This document shows, in pieces, positions 25,904 through 35,891 of a stretch of DNA of 64,000 nucleotides. The position numbers and the translations under genes were made by a program. The DNA is taken from positions 1,599,406 through 1,663,405 of the forward strand of contig NZ_JAKVLT010000001.1 of assembly GCF_022484225.1 (NCBI RefSeq), read 5' to 3'. Under the pieces are notes generated by a model that did no database searches, was not told the origin of the DNA, and saw only the letters and a list, made by a program, of their open reading frames with translations. This DNA comes from Pseudoramibacter sp. (lineage in GTDB: Bacteria; Bacillota; Clostridia; Eubacteriales; Eubacteriaceae). Every line of letters begins with the position of its first letter. Within the stretch, counting starts at the first letter, position 1.

Positions 25904-26776
25904 TTATTTTTCTTTAATCATAGTTCCGCAGCCTGCCGCTGTAAACAATTCAAGCAAAATAGAATGTTCAATTGTTCCATCAAGAATATGCACAGAATTA
26001 ACCCCGGAAAGAATTGAATCCAACGCATTTTCTACTTTTGGTATCATTCCGCCAGAAATAATTTTTCGATTAATTAAATTATTGGCTTCTTCGATATTAA
26101 GTCTTCTAATAATTGAATTTGGATCGTCCGGATTCAGATAGACTCCGTCAGTATCTGTTAAATAAATCAATTTTTCAGCATGAAGTGCTTTTGCTACTGC
26201 ACATGCGACATGATCAGCATTAATATTATACGTTTCTTTATTAGCGTCACACCCAATCGGTGCAATGACCGGAATATAATCATTTTTTATTAAATCTTGA
26301 AGAAATTTTACGTTAACCTTTTCGACTTCTCCAACATACCCTAAATCCTTATCCTTATATTTCTTTTTATGTACTTTTAAAAGGGCACTGTCTTTTCCTG
26401 AAATGCCAACAGCATGGATATCTCGATTTTCAAGCAGTTGGACTATTTCTTTATTGATCTTGCCGCACAATACCATTTCCGCTACATCAACAGTGGCTTT
26501 ATCTGTTATTCTTAGTCCATCATAAAAAGTTGATTGAATATTCAGTTTATTTAACATGTTCGAGATATCTTTGCCGCCTCCATGAACTACAATCGGGCGA
26601 ATGCCGACCAATTTCATCAGTGCAATATCGTCCATAACTGAATATTTAATGTCTTGATCACTCATAAATGATCCGCCATACTTTACCACCACAATTTTCT
26701 TTCGAAATTGTTTGATATACGGAAGTGCTTCAACTAGCGTATTTGCCTTTTCTATATATTGATCCATATCTGTCAT
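25904..26776 (-). CDS. argB: acetylglutamate kinase
   Basis: A 290-residue amino-acid kinase that phosphorylates N-acetylglutamate. VVKYGGSFM, VHGGGKDISNMLNKL, YNINADHVACAVAKAL and the C-terminal GGMIPKVENAL block are clear. The extended N-terminus (MDQYIEKANTLVEALPYIKQFRKK) is the type found in arginine-sensitive hexameric enzymes, so feedback inhibition by arginine is likely, consistent with the cyclic pathway through ArgJ. Confidence 0.94.
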   Translation of the reverse strand: MTDMDQYIEKANTLVEALPYIKQFRKKIVVVKYGGSFMSDQDIKYSVMDDIALMKLVGIRPIVVHGGGKDISNMLNKLNIQSTFYDGLRITDKATVDVAEMVLCGKINKEIVQLLENRDIHAVGISGKDSALLKVHKKKYKDKDLGYVGEVEKVNVKFLQDLIKNDYIPVIAPIGCDANKETYNINADHVACAVAKALHAEKLIYLTDTDGVYLNPDDPNSIIRRLNIEEANNLINRKIISGGMIPKVENALDSILSGVNSVHILDGTIEHSILLELFTAAGCGTMIKEK

Positions 26777-26807
26777 TTTTATTTACCCACTTTATTAAAC
26801 TTAAATA

Positions 26808-28046
26808 TCAGGTCCGATATTCAGCATTGATTTTAACATAGTCATATGAAAGATCACATCCCCATGCAACAGCTTTGTATATGCCAGTGCCCATATCTAC
26901 ATTAATGAGAATTTCTTTTTCTTTTAATATATTTTCTGCCAGTTTTTCATCAAAGGGAACGGGTTTTCCATGATCTAATAAGAGTATTTCTCCCTTCGCG
27001 TTAGAAAAAGTTAATGATACGGACTTTGGAGTAAACTTGACCCCTGTAGCGCCAATGGAAGAAAGCACTCTTCCCCAATTAGCATCTTCTCCAAAAATAG
27101 CGGTTTTCACAAGATTAGACTTAACAACTGCTTTTGATAATATTCTCGCATCTTCTACAGAATCAGCATTTTTTACATGAACTTCAATAAGCTTTGTGGC
27201 GCCTTCGCCATCACGTGCAATTGATTTAGCAATGGTTTCATTTACAAAATAAAGCGCTTCAAAAAATTTTGAATAAGCCTCAATATTAGATTCTGTAATC
27301 ATGTTGTTTTCAGCCATTCCATTGGCTAAAACCACAACCGTATCATTCGTGCTCATATCGCCATCTACAGAGATCATATTATATGTATCTCGAGCAATGA
27401 TATTCAGCATTCTTTGCAAACAATCCTGATCGATACATGCATCAGTCGTAATAAAAGAAAGCATCGTCGCTACATTTGGACAAATCATTCCTGATCCCTT
27501 TGCCATTGCACCAATATGAATCACTTTCCCATCAATTTCAGTCTCAACGGCAATCGTTTTGGGAACCAAATCTGTTGTTAAAATTGCATGTGAAGCTTCC
27601 TTTTCCCCTTCAACAGAAAGTTTTGTTGTTAGTATTGGAATTTGAGCGGTAATTTGATCAATTGGAAGCGGCACACCGATGACACCAGTAGAAGAAACAA
27701 TGACCTGTTCAGGTTCGCAATTAATGCAATGACTAATGCATTCAGCTTCCTTCTGTACATCCAATAAACCTTGGTTTCCAGTACATGCATTTGCATTTCC
27801 ACTATTGACTAAAATTGCCTTTATCTTTTGCTTGTCTTTGCGAACTATTTGATCATCCCATAATACAGGAGCTGCTTTAACCGCATTTCTTGTTACGACA
27901 ATAGCCGGAACGGATTCTTTCTCTGATTCAATCAAAGCCACATCTAATTGACCATTCGGTTTTAATCCAGCCGATGCACCGCTGGCTTTAAATCCTTTAG
28001 GTGCTGTAATGCCGCCTAAAATCTTTTTAAACGTATTTTTTTTCAT
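26808..28046 (-). CDS. argJ: bifunctional ornithine acetyltransferase / N-acetylglutamate synthase
   Basis: A 412-residue Ntn-type enzyme that recycles the acetyl group from N-acetylornithine to glutamate, and in bifunctional forms also uses acetyl-CoA. The self-cleavage site is in DGEGATKLIEV, where the Thr becomes the N-terminal nucleophile of the beta chain; NSGNANACTG and ANWGRVLSSIG are also diagnostic. Its presence makes a separate argE or argA unnecessary. Confidence 0.94.
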   Translation of the reverse strand: MKKNTFKKILGGITAPKGFKASGASAGLKPNGQLDVALIESEKESVPAIVVTRNAVKAAPVLWDDQIVRKDKQKIKAILVNSGNANACTGNQGLLDVQKEAECISHCINCEPEQVIVSSTGVIGVPLPIDQITAQIPILTTKLSVEGEKEASHAILTTDLVPKTIAVETEIDGKVIHIGAMAKGSGMICPNVATMLSFITTDACIDQDCLQRMLNIIARDTYNMISVDGDMSTNDTVVVLANGMAENNMITESNIEAYSKFFEALYFVNETIAKSIARDGEGATKLIEVHVKNADSVEDARILSKAVVKSNLVKTAIFGEDANWGRVLSSIGATGVKFTPKSVSLTFSNAKGEILLLDHGKPVPFDEKLAENILKEKEILINVDMGTGIYKAVAWGCDLSYDYVKINAEYRT

Positions 28047-28067
28047 CGATTTCTCCTAAATTAATGA

Positions 28068-29117
28068 TTAAACAGGATAGTCTGTAATCAAATCAATTCC
28101 TGTTTTTTCAGGAATATCAAACATAATATTCATATTTTGAATTGCTTGACCAGCAGCCCCCTTGAACAGATTATCAATAGCGCCAATTACAATCGCGCGA
28201 TTTGTACGAGGATCTACTTTAACAGCAATGTCACAAAAATTTGATCCCTTAACCCATTTTGTATCAGGAATTCGATCATCTAAAATACGAATAAAATATT
28301 CATCTTTATAAAAGTCATGGTATAATGCATTTAATTCATTTTCTGTATATTTCTTCCCTTTATCGTTTAACGTCGCATAACATAACGCAGAAATACCGCG
28401 ATTCATTGGTACTAAATTAGGTGTAAACAGTACTCTAAGCGATTCGCCATTTAGCAGACTCAATTCTTGTTCTATTTCGGGAGTGTGACGATGACACCCC
28501 ACTTTATACGGTTTGACTGATTCCGTACATTCACAAAACATATATGGCAATTGTGCGTTTCTTCCAGCACCTGTAACACCTGATTTTGCGTCAATAATAA
28601 TAGAATCTTTTTGTATCAGATGATTTTTCACAAGAGGTGCCAAACTCAATATGCTACATGTTGTATAACAGCCCGGATTTCCAATTAACTGAGCTTTTTT
28701 GATTTCATCACGATGCAGTTCACATAAACCATATACGGATTTACTAATCAAACTTTTTCCATGATGTTCCGTTTTATACCACTTCTCATATACATCTATA
28801 TCCTTTAATCTAAAATCTGCACCTAAATCAATAATTTTACAGTTTTTTAATATTTCATCATTGATTTTTCCGGAAGCTACCCCATGTGGCAAAGCTAAAA
28901 AGATCACATCAGCAATCGATGATAATTCTTCAATCGTTCTATTTTTACACACATCTTTTGTAATGTGTTTATATAAAGGATAAACTTCTTCCATTTTTTG
29001 GCCATCATATGTTCTCGAGCCAATCGAAACAACTTCGACTTCTGGATGTCTCAACAATAAGCGCAGTAACTCTTGACCTGCGTATCCTGTCGCTCCTACA
29101 ATAGCTGCCTTAATCAA
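28068..29117 (-). CDS. argC: N-acetyl-gamma-glutamyl-phosphate reductase
   Basis: 349 residues with a TTG start at 29117. The GTG three codons upstream would touch the AAGGAG site itself, whereas TTG lies eight bases from it and gives the usual N-terminus MIKAAIVGATGYAGQELL. The catalytic Cys is in IGNPGCYTTCS. It makes N-acetylglutamate semialdehyde using NADPH. It is the first gene of argCJBD, divergent from argG. Confidence 0.93.
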   Translation of the reverse strand: MIKAAIVGATGYAGQELLRLLLRHPEVEVVSIGSRTYDGQKMEEVYPLYKHITKDVCKNRTIEELSSIADVIFLALPHGVASGKINDEILKNCKIIDLGADFRLKDIDVYEKWYKTEHHGKSLISKSVYGLCELHRDEIKKAQLIGNPGCYTTCSILSLAPLVKNHLIQKDSIIIDAKSGVTGAGRNAQLPYMFCECTESVKPYKVGCHRHTPEIEQELSLLNGESLRVLFTPNLVPMNRGISALCYATLNDKGKKYTENELNALYHDFYKDEYFIRILDDRIPDTKWVKGSNFCDIAVKVDPRTNRAIVIGAIDNLFKGAAGQAIQNMNIMFDIPEKTGIDLITDYPV

Positions 29118-29175
29118 ATCCTTCACTCCTTAATATGAATGTATTTTTATTAATCAATTTTATATGATATCAAGG

Positions 29176-29204
29176 ATTATAACCCTATTATTATAATTAT
29201 TCAA
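29176..29204 (-). promoter_or_regulatory. argC promoter
   Basis: On the minus strand TTGAAT (29199-29204) and TATAAT (29176-29181) are separated by exactly 17 bp. It lies about 60 bp upstream of the argC TTG. Confidence 0.8.
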
Positions 29205-29206
29205 GA
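29188..29206 (-). promoter_or_regulatory. possible ARG box overlapping the argC -35
   Basis: On the minus strand CTTGAATAATTATAATAA contains TGAATAATTAT, matching the left half and centre of the ArgR consensus TGAATWWWWATTCA; the right half is degraded. The position over the -35 suits arginine-dependent repression. No argR gene is in the window. Confidence 0.45.
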
Positions 29207-29257
29207 GCATTTTCAGTATTTTTATAAAATATTTGCGTATATATTTACATTTTTTAC

Positions 29258-29286
29258 TTGATTTTATTTGTCTCTTGGCTTATAAT
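29258..29286 (+). promoter_or_regulatory. argG promoter
   Basis: TTGATT (29258-29263) and TATAAT (29281-29286) have a 17-bp spacer. Transcription should start near 29293, about 30 bp before the argG ATG. A poor ARG-box-like GAATTTACATT lies just downstream. Confidence 0.85.
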
Positions 29287-29322
29287 CAAAAACATCGAAT
29301 TTACATTAAGGAGCAGATAATA

Positions 29323-30552
29323 ATGGCAAATAAAAAAGTAATTCTTGCATATTCTGGCGGTTTAGATACAACAACAATTGTGCCTTGGTTAAAAGAAACA
29401 TATGATTATGACGTGATTTGCGTTTGTGTAGATGTTGGCCAGGGTAAAGAAACTGAAGGGCTTGAAGAAAAAGCGCTTAAAAGCGGCGCATCAAAATGTT
29501 ACATCGTTGATGTCACAGATGAATTCGTTGAAAATTATTGCTGGCCTGCATTAAAAGCTGATGCTGTTTATGAAAAAAAATACTTGCTGGGTACTTCTCT
29601 CGCTCGCCCATTAATTGCTAAGGTATTAGTTGATTACGCTCATAAAGAAGGTGCTGAAGCCATTTGCCATGGCGCAACTGGCAAGGGCAATGATCAGGTG
29701 CGTTTTGAATTAGGTATTGGTGCTTTAGATCCGCAAATTAAAATTATTGCACCGTGGCGTGAATGGGATCTTCAAAGCCGTGAAGACCTGATGGATTTTT
29801 GTATTGAACATGATATTAAAGTTAATACTCGTTACGATCAAAGTTACAGCCGCGATACCAATATCCTTCATATGAGCCATGAAGGTTTGGAACTTGAAGA
29901 CCCATCTATTGAGCCTAATTACAAACATATTCTCAGAATTACCAATACTTTAGACGAAACACCAAACGAACCAGAAGAAATTAAAATCGATTTTGAAGAA
30001 GGTGTTCCAGTTAAAATCAATGATAAAGCCATGACACCAAAAGAAATTTTGACGTACTGCAATAAAATTGGAGGCAAACACGGAATCGGAGTTGTCGATC
30101 TTATTGAAAATCGTGTTGTCGGTATGAAATCCAGAGGAATTTATGAAACGCCTGGCGGCACTATTTTGTATCGGGCTCATGAAGAATTGGAACATATGTG
30201 CTTAGATCGCGAAACATTTGCTTTTAAAGAACAAGCTTCTGTAAAATTTGCTGAAATCGTATATGGTGGTAAATGGTTTACTCCTTTGCGGGAAGCTTTA
30301 TCAAAATTCTTTGATGAAACACAAAAAACGGTAACCGGCACCGTTAAATTAAAATTATACAAAGGAAACATGATTTTAACTTACGTTGCTTCTCCCTATT
30401 CTTTATACAATGCCGAAATTGCAAGCTTTACAACGGGTGATCTGTACAATCATAAGGATGCTGAAGGATTTATTCATTTATATGGATTGCCATTACGCGT
30501 CCGCGCTTTAATGCGTATGAGTGCTAATGAAAAAAAGAATAAGGAAAACTAA
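29323..30552 (+). CDS. argG: argininosuccinate synthase
   Basis: 409 residues. ATG 29323 is chosen: AAGGAG lies nine bases upstream and the earlier in-frame part spans the promoter. The N-terminal ATP pyrophosphatase motif is AYSGGLDTT, with CHGATGKGNDQVRFE in the middle and SRGIYETPGGTIL later. It joins citrulline and aspartate using ATP. argH begins two bases after its stop. Confidence 0.95.
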   Translation: MANKKVILAYSGGLDTTTIVPWLKETYDYDVICVCVDVGQGKETEGLEEKALKSGASKCYIVDVTDEFVENYCWPALKADAVYEKKYLLGTSLARPLIAKVLVDYAHKEGAEAICHGATGKGNDQVRFELGIGALDPQIKIIAPWREWDLQSREDLMDFCIEHDIKVNTRYDQSYSRDTNILHMSHEGLELEDPSIEPNYKHILRITNTLDETPNEPEEIKIDFEEGVPVKINDKAMTPKEILTYCNKIGGKHGIGVVDLIENRVVGMKSRGIYETPGGTILYRAHEELEHMCLDRETFAFKEQASVKFAEIVYGGKWFTPLREALSKFFDETQKTVTGTVKLKLYKGNMILTYVASPYSLYNAEIASFTTGDLYNHKDAEGFIHLYGLPLRVRALMRMSANEKKNKEN

Positions 30553-30553
30553 T

Positions 30554-31936
30554 ATGACTGAAAAACTGTGGAGTGGCCGTTTTCAAAAAGAAACCGATGC
30601 ATTAACAGACGATTTCAATTCATCTATTTCATTTGATAAACGTTTATATCATCAAGATATTCGCGGTTCAATTGCGCATGCAAAAATGCTGGGCAAACAA
30701 AAAATTATCGATCAAAAAGATGCAGACCTTATAGTAAAAACTTTAAAGCAGATATTAACAGATATCCAAAACAATAAGATTCAATTTTCTGAAAAAATGG
30801 AAGATATCCATATGAATATCGAGTCTATCTTAATTGATCGTATTGGAGACGTAGGCAAAGAATTGCATACCGGACGCAGCCGAAATGATCAAGTCGCTAC
30901 TGATATGCATCTTTATATTAAAGATGTTTGTTTACTCATGGTCGATGACATTAAATCACTGATCTCTACGCTGCTTGATTTAGCTTCGAAACATACAGAA
31001 ACAATTGTACCCGGCTATACTCATTTACAGCGTGCTCAACCTATCACTTTTGCACACCAACTGCTCGCTTACGTTGAAATGTTTAAACGAGATATTAAAC
31101 GTTTCCGTCAAGTATATGAGATGGCCGACTCCCTGCCTCTTGGAGCTGGTGCGCTTGCGACGACTACTTATCCTTTAGATCGTTATTACGTCGCAAAGGA
31201 ACTTGACTTTTCAAATATTTATCTCAACAGTTTAGATGCAGTATCCGACCGTGACTTTTGCATAGATTTCTTAGAAGCATGTTCCGTGATCATGATGCAT
31301 CTCAGTCGCTTCTCAGAAGAAGTAGTTTTATGGTGCACTTCAGAATTTCATTTTATTACTTTAGATGATGCTTTCTCAACTGGATCATCTATCATGCCGC
31401 AGAAAAAAAATCCAGATATCGCAGAACTCGTTCGAGGAAAAACAGGAAGAACTTATGGCGACTTGATGTCTTTGCTTACTACGATGAAAGGTATTCCACT
31501 TGCCTATAATAAAGATATGCAAGAAGATAAAGAACCCATTTTTGATGCCTTTGATACTGTTGAAATCTGTCTTAAGACTTTTACAAAAATGATTGCCACT
31601 ATTACTGTTAATAAAGATGCAATGTATAAAGCTGCTTCCCATGGTTTTGCAAATGCCACCGATGCCGCTGATTGGCTAGTTAAACATGGCATTCCTTTTA
31701 GAGACGCCCATGGCATTGTTGGACAACTTGTCTATGATTGTATTCAAAAAGGCAAAAGCCTTGATACTCTTTCAATTGAAGAATATAAAAAGATTAATCC
31801 TATCTTTGATGAATCCATTTATCAAGCAATCGATCTTCACAATTGCGTCAGCCAGCGAAAAATTGTAGGCGGTCCTGCAAAAACGACAGTTGAACGTGCA
31901 ATTGCAATTAATAAGGGCCTTCTGAAAAAACTATAA
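30554..31936 (+). CDS. argH: argininosuccinate lyase
   Basis: 460 residues from MTEKLWSGRFQKE, the usual start, with AAGGA upstream inside argG. Fumarase/aspartase superfamily motifs are TGRSRNDQVATD, TYTHLQRAQP-like GYTHLQRAQP, and the signature GSSIMPQKKNPD, whose Ser is catalytic. It releases arginine and fumarate; the latter can be used by the fumarase at 51517-52931. Confidence 0.95.
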   Translation: MTEKLWSGRFQKETDALTDDFNSSISFDKRLYHQDIRGSIAHAKMLGKQKIIDQKDADLIVKTLKQILTDIQNNKIQFSEKMEDIHMNIESILIDRIGDVGKELHTGRSRNDQVATDMHLYIKDVCLLMVDDIKSLISTLLDLASKHTETIVPGYTHLQRAQPITFAHQLLAYVEMFKRDIKRFRQVYEMADSLPLGAGALATTTYPLDRYYVAKELDFSNIYLNSLDAVSDRDFCIDFLEACSVIMMHLSRFSEEVVLWCTSEFHFITLDDAFSTGSSIMPQKKNPDIAELVRGKTGRTYGDLMSLLTTMKGIPLAYNKDMQEDKEPIFDAFDTVEICLKTFTKMIATITVNKDAMYKAASHGFANATDAADWLVKHGIPFRDAHGIVGQLVYDCIQKGKSLDTLSIEEYKKINPIFDESIYQAIDLHNCVSQRKIVGGPAKTTVERAIAINKGLLKKL

Positions 31937-31943
31937 AAAATTT

Positions 31944-31980
31944 AACCTCTTGTTTATTAAAATAAACAAGAGGTTTTTAC
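31944..31980. terminator. bidirectional terminator after argGH
   Basis: AACCTCTTGTTTA (31944-31956) pairs with TAAACAAGAGGTT (31963-31975), followed by T residues on both strands. It separates argH from the convergent symporter gene. Confidence 0.9.
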
Positions 31981-31986
31981 TATTTT

Positions 31987-33369
31987 TTACATTTTAATAA
32001 TACCAAAAACATTCAGAACAGAACTGACTAAAATAACAGCCAAAAAAATGATGCAGAAATATTTAATAAATAAGTTATATATTCTCTGCCGCTTAAATTC
32101 AGACGAAATTTTAATTTCATCTGCAATAGCTTGAAGAGAAACACGGCGCAAAATCAAAACGCATGTTGCGATTGCTGCTATTGGCATCATGACCGAATTT
32201 GAGATAAAGTCAAAGAAATCAAGGAAATCCATTCCCAAAATTTTGATGCCGCCTAACACGCTGTATCCCAATGATGACAAAGAACCCAGTCCAACAATAA
32301 TAGCTGTTATTAATAACGTAGCCGGTATCCGGCCCATTCCCAATTCATCTTCAAAAGTAGAAACAGCAGATTCTGCTAATGCAATTGCGCTTGTTAAGGC
32401 TGCAATAAAGACCAATAAGAAGAAGGCGACTCCAGCGATTGTTCCTAGTCCCATGCTGGCAAAAACCTTTGGGATTGTGATAAACATCAACGACGGTCCA
32501 ACTTGCAGTGCCTTTGGTGTGCCTCCAGAAAACGCAAAAACAGCTGGAATTATCATAAGTCCAGCTAAAATAGCAATAGCTGTATCAAAAAATTCAACTT
32601 GAGAAGTCGATTTTTCGATATCCATATTCTTTGTTAAATAAGAGCCGAAAGTATATAATATCCCCATTGCAATTGAAAGAGAATAAAACATCTGGCCCAT
32701 TGCTGCAACGATAGTCATCCATGAAAAGTTGTGAAAATTAGGAATAAAAAAATATTTTATTCCTGCTACAGCTCCCGGACGTGTCATCGAATAAATCGCA
32801 ACAAAAATTCCCAAAACAATTAAAACTGGCATGCCAATCTTTGAAATTCTTTCAATTCCCTTCTGCACACCAATTAATATGACGAGAATAGTTATCGCAG
32901 TAAAAATCAAAAAATATATTTCTGTTGGTACACTCTGTCCAATAAAATGTGGGAAAAAGGCATCATTTGCCATTGCCTGTGTTTGCCCCACAACATAGCC
33001 AACCAGATATTTTAATACCCAACCTCCGATAACCGAATAATACGATACAATAATCATTGGAATTACCGCATTGATCCAGCCACCAAATTTATAGCTGAAA
33101 GATTTCCCAAAATGTTTAAAAGCACCAACAGGACTTTTTTGAGTCATTCTCCCTAAGGTTGTTTCGGACATAATCATCGTATATCCAAACGTATATACCA
33201 AAATAAGATAAACAATTAAAAAGGTTCCTCCGCCATATTTCGCGGCAAGATACGGAAATCTCCATATATTTCCAAGTCCTACTGCAGAACCTGCCGCCGC
33301 CATTACATAACCAATACGGCTGGAAAAACTAACTCTTTGTTGATGATTATCTTGATTCAAATTATTCAC
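31987..33369 (-). CDS. neurotransmitter:sodium symporter (NSS) family transporter
   Basis: A 460-residue polytopic membrane protein with about 11-12 helices. The NSS signature is in helix 1: AAAGSAVGLGNIWRFPYLAAKYGGG, residues near 25-50, and unwound-helix-6 features follow around FYSLSIAMGILYTFGSY. It should import an amino acid with Na+, as LeuT and MhsT do. The annotated start is GTG; a TTG three codons later is eight bases from GGAG and is an equally good candidate. A 151-residue unknown gene ends 20 bp upstream. Confidence 0.9.
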   Translation of the reverse strand: MNNLNQDNHQQRVSFSSRIGYVMAAAGSAVGLGNIWRFPYLAAKYGGGTFLIVYLILVYTFGYTMIMSETTLGRMTQKSPVGAFKHFGKSFSYKFGGWINAVIPMIIVSYYSVIGGWVLKYLVGYVVGQTQAMANDAFFPHFIGQSVPTEIYFLIFTAITILVILIGVQKGIERISKIGMPVLIVLGIFVAIYSMTRPGAVAGIKYFFIPNFHNFSWMTIVAAMGQMFYSLSIAMGILYTFGSYLTKNMDIEKSTSQVEFFDTAIAILAGLMIIPAVFAFSGGTPKALQVGPSLMFITIPKVFASMGLGTIAGVAFFLLVFIAALTSAIALAESAVSTFEDELGMGRIPATLLITAIIVGLGSLSSLGYSVLGGIKILGMDFLDFFDFISNSVMMPIAAIATCVLILRRVSLQAIADEIKISSEFKRQRIYNLFIKYFCIIFLAVILVSSVLNVFGIIKM

Positions 33370-33389
33370 TCCGCCTTTTAATCAATATT

Positions 33390-33845
33390 TCAATGTTCCA
33401 TTTTCCAAACTGTGCGAATTGCTTCTTCATATTGAGGATATTTACGCATCAAAGCGCGAACCTTTTTCATCGTAGAAGAAATAAGTTGATCCATACTATG
33501 AAAAGCTTGACCAAATGCAAAATTCTGTTTAGAGCTTTCTAAATCTTTAAAAATAAGTTTTGAAAACTCTTTCTGATCGACGTCTTTGTCTTGTACGTCA
33601 TTCAATGTACGTTCATATGCATTAGGTTCAAAAGTGGACAGCATACGCATTTGTTCATTAAATGCCAACTGAAAAACAGTCACAACATGTTGGGCCAACT
33701 GTGCTGAATCTCCCTCATTGTTAATGATTTCTTCTACTTTTTTCCAATGAAGATTAATCAATTTTTCAAGTGCTTCAACATCTGACTTATTGTACAAATT
33801 TTTCATGGCTTGTATTTGTTTTTTCGTAACTTTAATAATGTTCAC
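33390..33845 (-). CDS. unrecognised 151-residue helical protein
   Basis: I do not recognise a family. The protein looks wholly helical and soluble, with LEKLINLHWKKVEEIINNEGDSAQLAQHVV near the N-terminus and MKKVRALMRKYPQYEEAIRTVW at the end; no Cys. The probable start is GTG, eight bases after AAGGA. It sits between a glutamate dehydrogenase terminator and the symporter gene and may be co-transcribed with the latter, but nothing in the sequence shows what it does. Confidence 0.7.
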   Translation of the reverse strand: MNIIKVTKKQIQAMKNLYNKSDVEALEKLINLHWKKVEEIINNEGDSAQLAQHVVTVFQLAFNEQMRMLSTFEPNAYERTLNDVQDKDVDQKEFSKLIFKDLESSKQNFAFGQAFHSMDQLISSTMKKVRALMRKYPQYEEAIRTVWKMEH

Positions 33846-33869
33846 CTCCCTTATCCTTTTACAGGATAA

Positions 33870-33908
33870 TAAAAGGTCCTGCTTTTCTAGATCAGAAAAG
33901 CAGGACCT
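33870..33908 (-). terminator. terminator after gdhA
   Basis: Arms AGGTCCTGCTTTTCT (33874-33888) and AGAAAAGCAGGACCT (33894-33908) are perfect; on the minus strand TTTTATTA follows. Confidence 0.88.
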
Positions 33909-33930
33909 AAAATAATCTTAATAAACAAAA

Positions 33931-35289
<1,359 letters not shown>

Positions 35290-35323
35290 TCATTAATAAA
35301 GATGTAATAAAATACCATAATAT

Positions 35324-35352
35324 ATTATAATCATGAGAAGAATCCCATGCAA
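35324..35352 (-). promoter_or_regulatory. gdhA promoter
   Basis: On the minus strand TTGCAT (35347-35352), 17 bp, TATAAT (35324-35329). The leader to the ATG is about 50 bases. Confidence 0.75.
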
Positions 35353-35378
35353 GACATTTTTGCGATCTTCTTACTGTT

Positions 35379-35837
35379 TCATACTGCCGTACTAACTTCG
35401 TCCATGGCAAGATTCACAAGCTCATCTGCACGATTGTTGTTTTCATTGTTTGCATGCCCCTTAACTTTTCTAAAAGAAACATGATGAATTTTCGTCAATT
35501 GATAGAGTTTCTTCCACAATTCTACATTTTTAAGCGGACTGTTTTTTCCTTTTCTCCATCCTTTACTGGCCCAATTATCAATCCAATGCTGATTAAATGC
35601 ATTTACAACGTATGCAGAATCGGAATATAACGTTACATCGCAAGGTTCTTTCAACATTTCTAACCCTGTAATAACAGCCAGCAATTCCATTCTGTTATTA
35701 GTAGTATTGACAAACCCCTTTTTAAATTCTTTTCGGTACCCTTTATAAATTAATATTCCACCTATTCCACCGACATTGTTTTTAGATTTGCCATTACCTC
35801 GGCAACCGCCATCAGTAAAAATTTCAATTTGTTTCAT
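35379..35837 (-). CDS. rnhA: ribonuclease HI
   Basis: 152 residues. The DEDD active site is visible: D9 in IFTDGGCRGNG, E51 in NNRMELLAVI, D72 in LYSDSAYV and the final D in NNNRADELVN. It degrades RNA in RNA-DNA hybrids. The start has only a weak GAG-type site, and the leuS terminator hairpin lies about 14 bp upstream, so no promoter fits between; expression may rely on read-through. Confidence 0.94.
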   Translation of the reverse strand: MKQIEIFTDGGCRGNGKSKNNVGGIGGILIYKGYRKEFKKGFVNTTNNRMELLAVITGLEMLKEPCDVTLYSDSAYVVNAFNQHWIDNWASKGWRKGKNSPLKNVELWKKLYQLTKIHHVSFRKVKGHANNENNNRADELVNLAMDEVSTAV

Positions 35838-35846
35838 GCTCTAAAA

Positions 35847-35879
35847 ATATAATGGGGATTATATTTAATAATCCCCATT
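35847..35879 (-). terminator. terminator after leuS
   Basis: AATGGGGATTA (35851-35861) pairs with TAATCCCCATT (35869-35879); on the minus strand ATATTTTTA follows. It lies between leuS and rnhA. Confidence 0.8.
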
Positions 35880-35891
35880 TTCTCCAATTGC

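Noticed and set aside
29231..29255. TTTGCGTATATATTTACA near argG as a third dif-like site
   Set aside because: Only one half-arm is partly similar and the other side does not match.
29233..29322. Longer N-terminus of argininosuccinate synthase
   Set aside because: It spans a clear promoter, and ArgG proteins begin at the MANKKVILAYSGG position.
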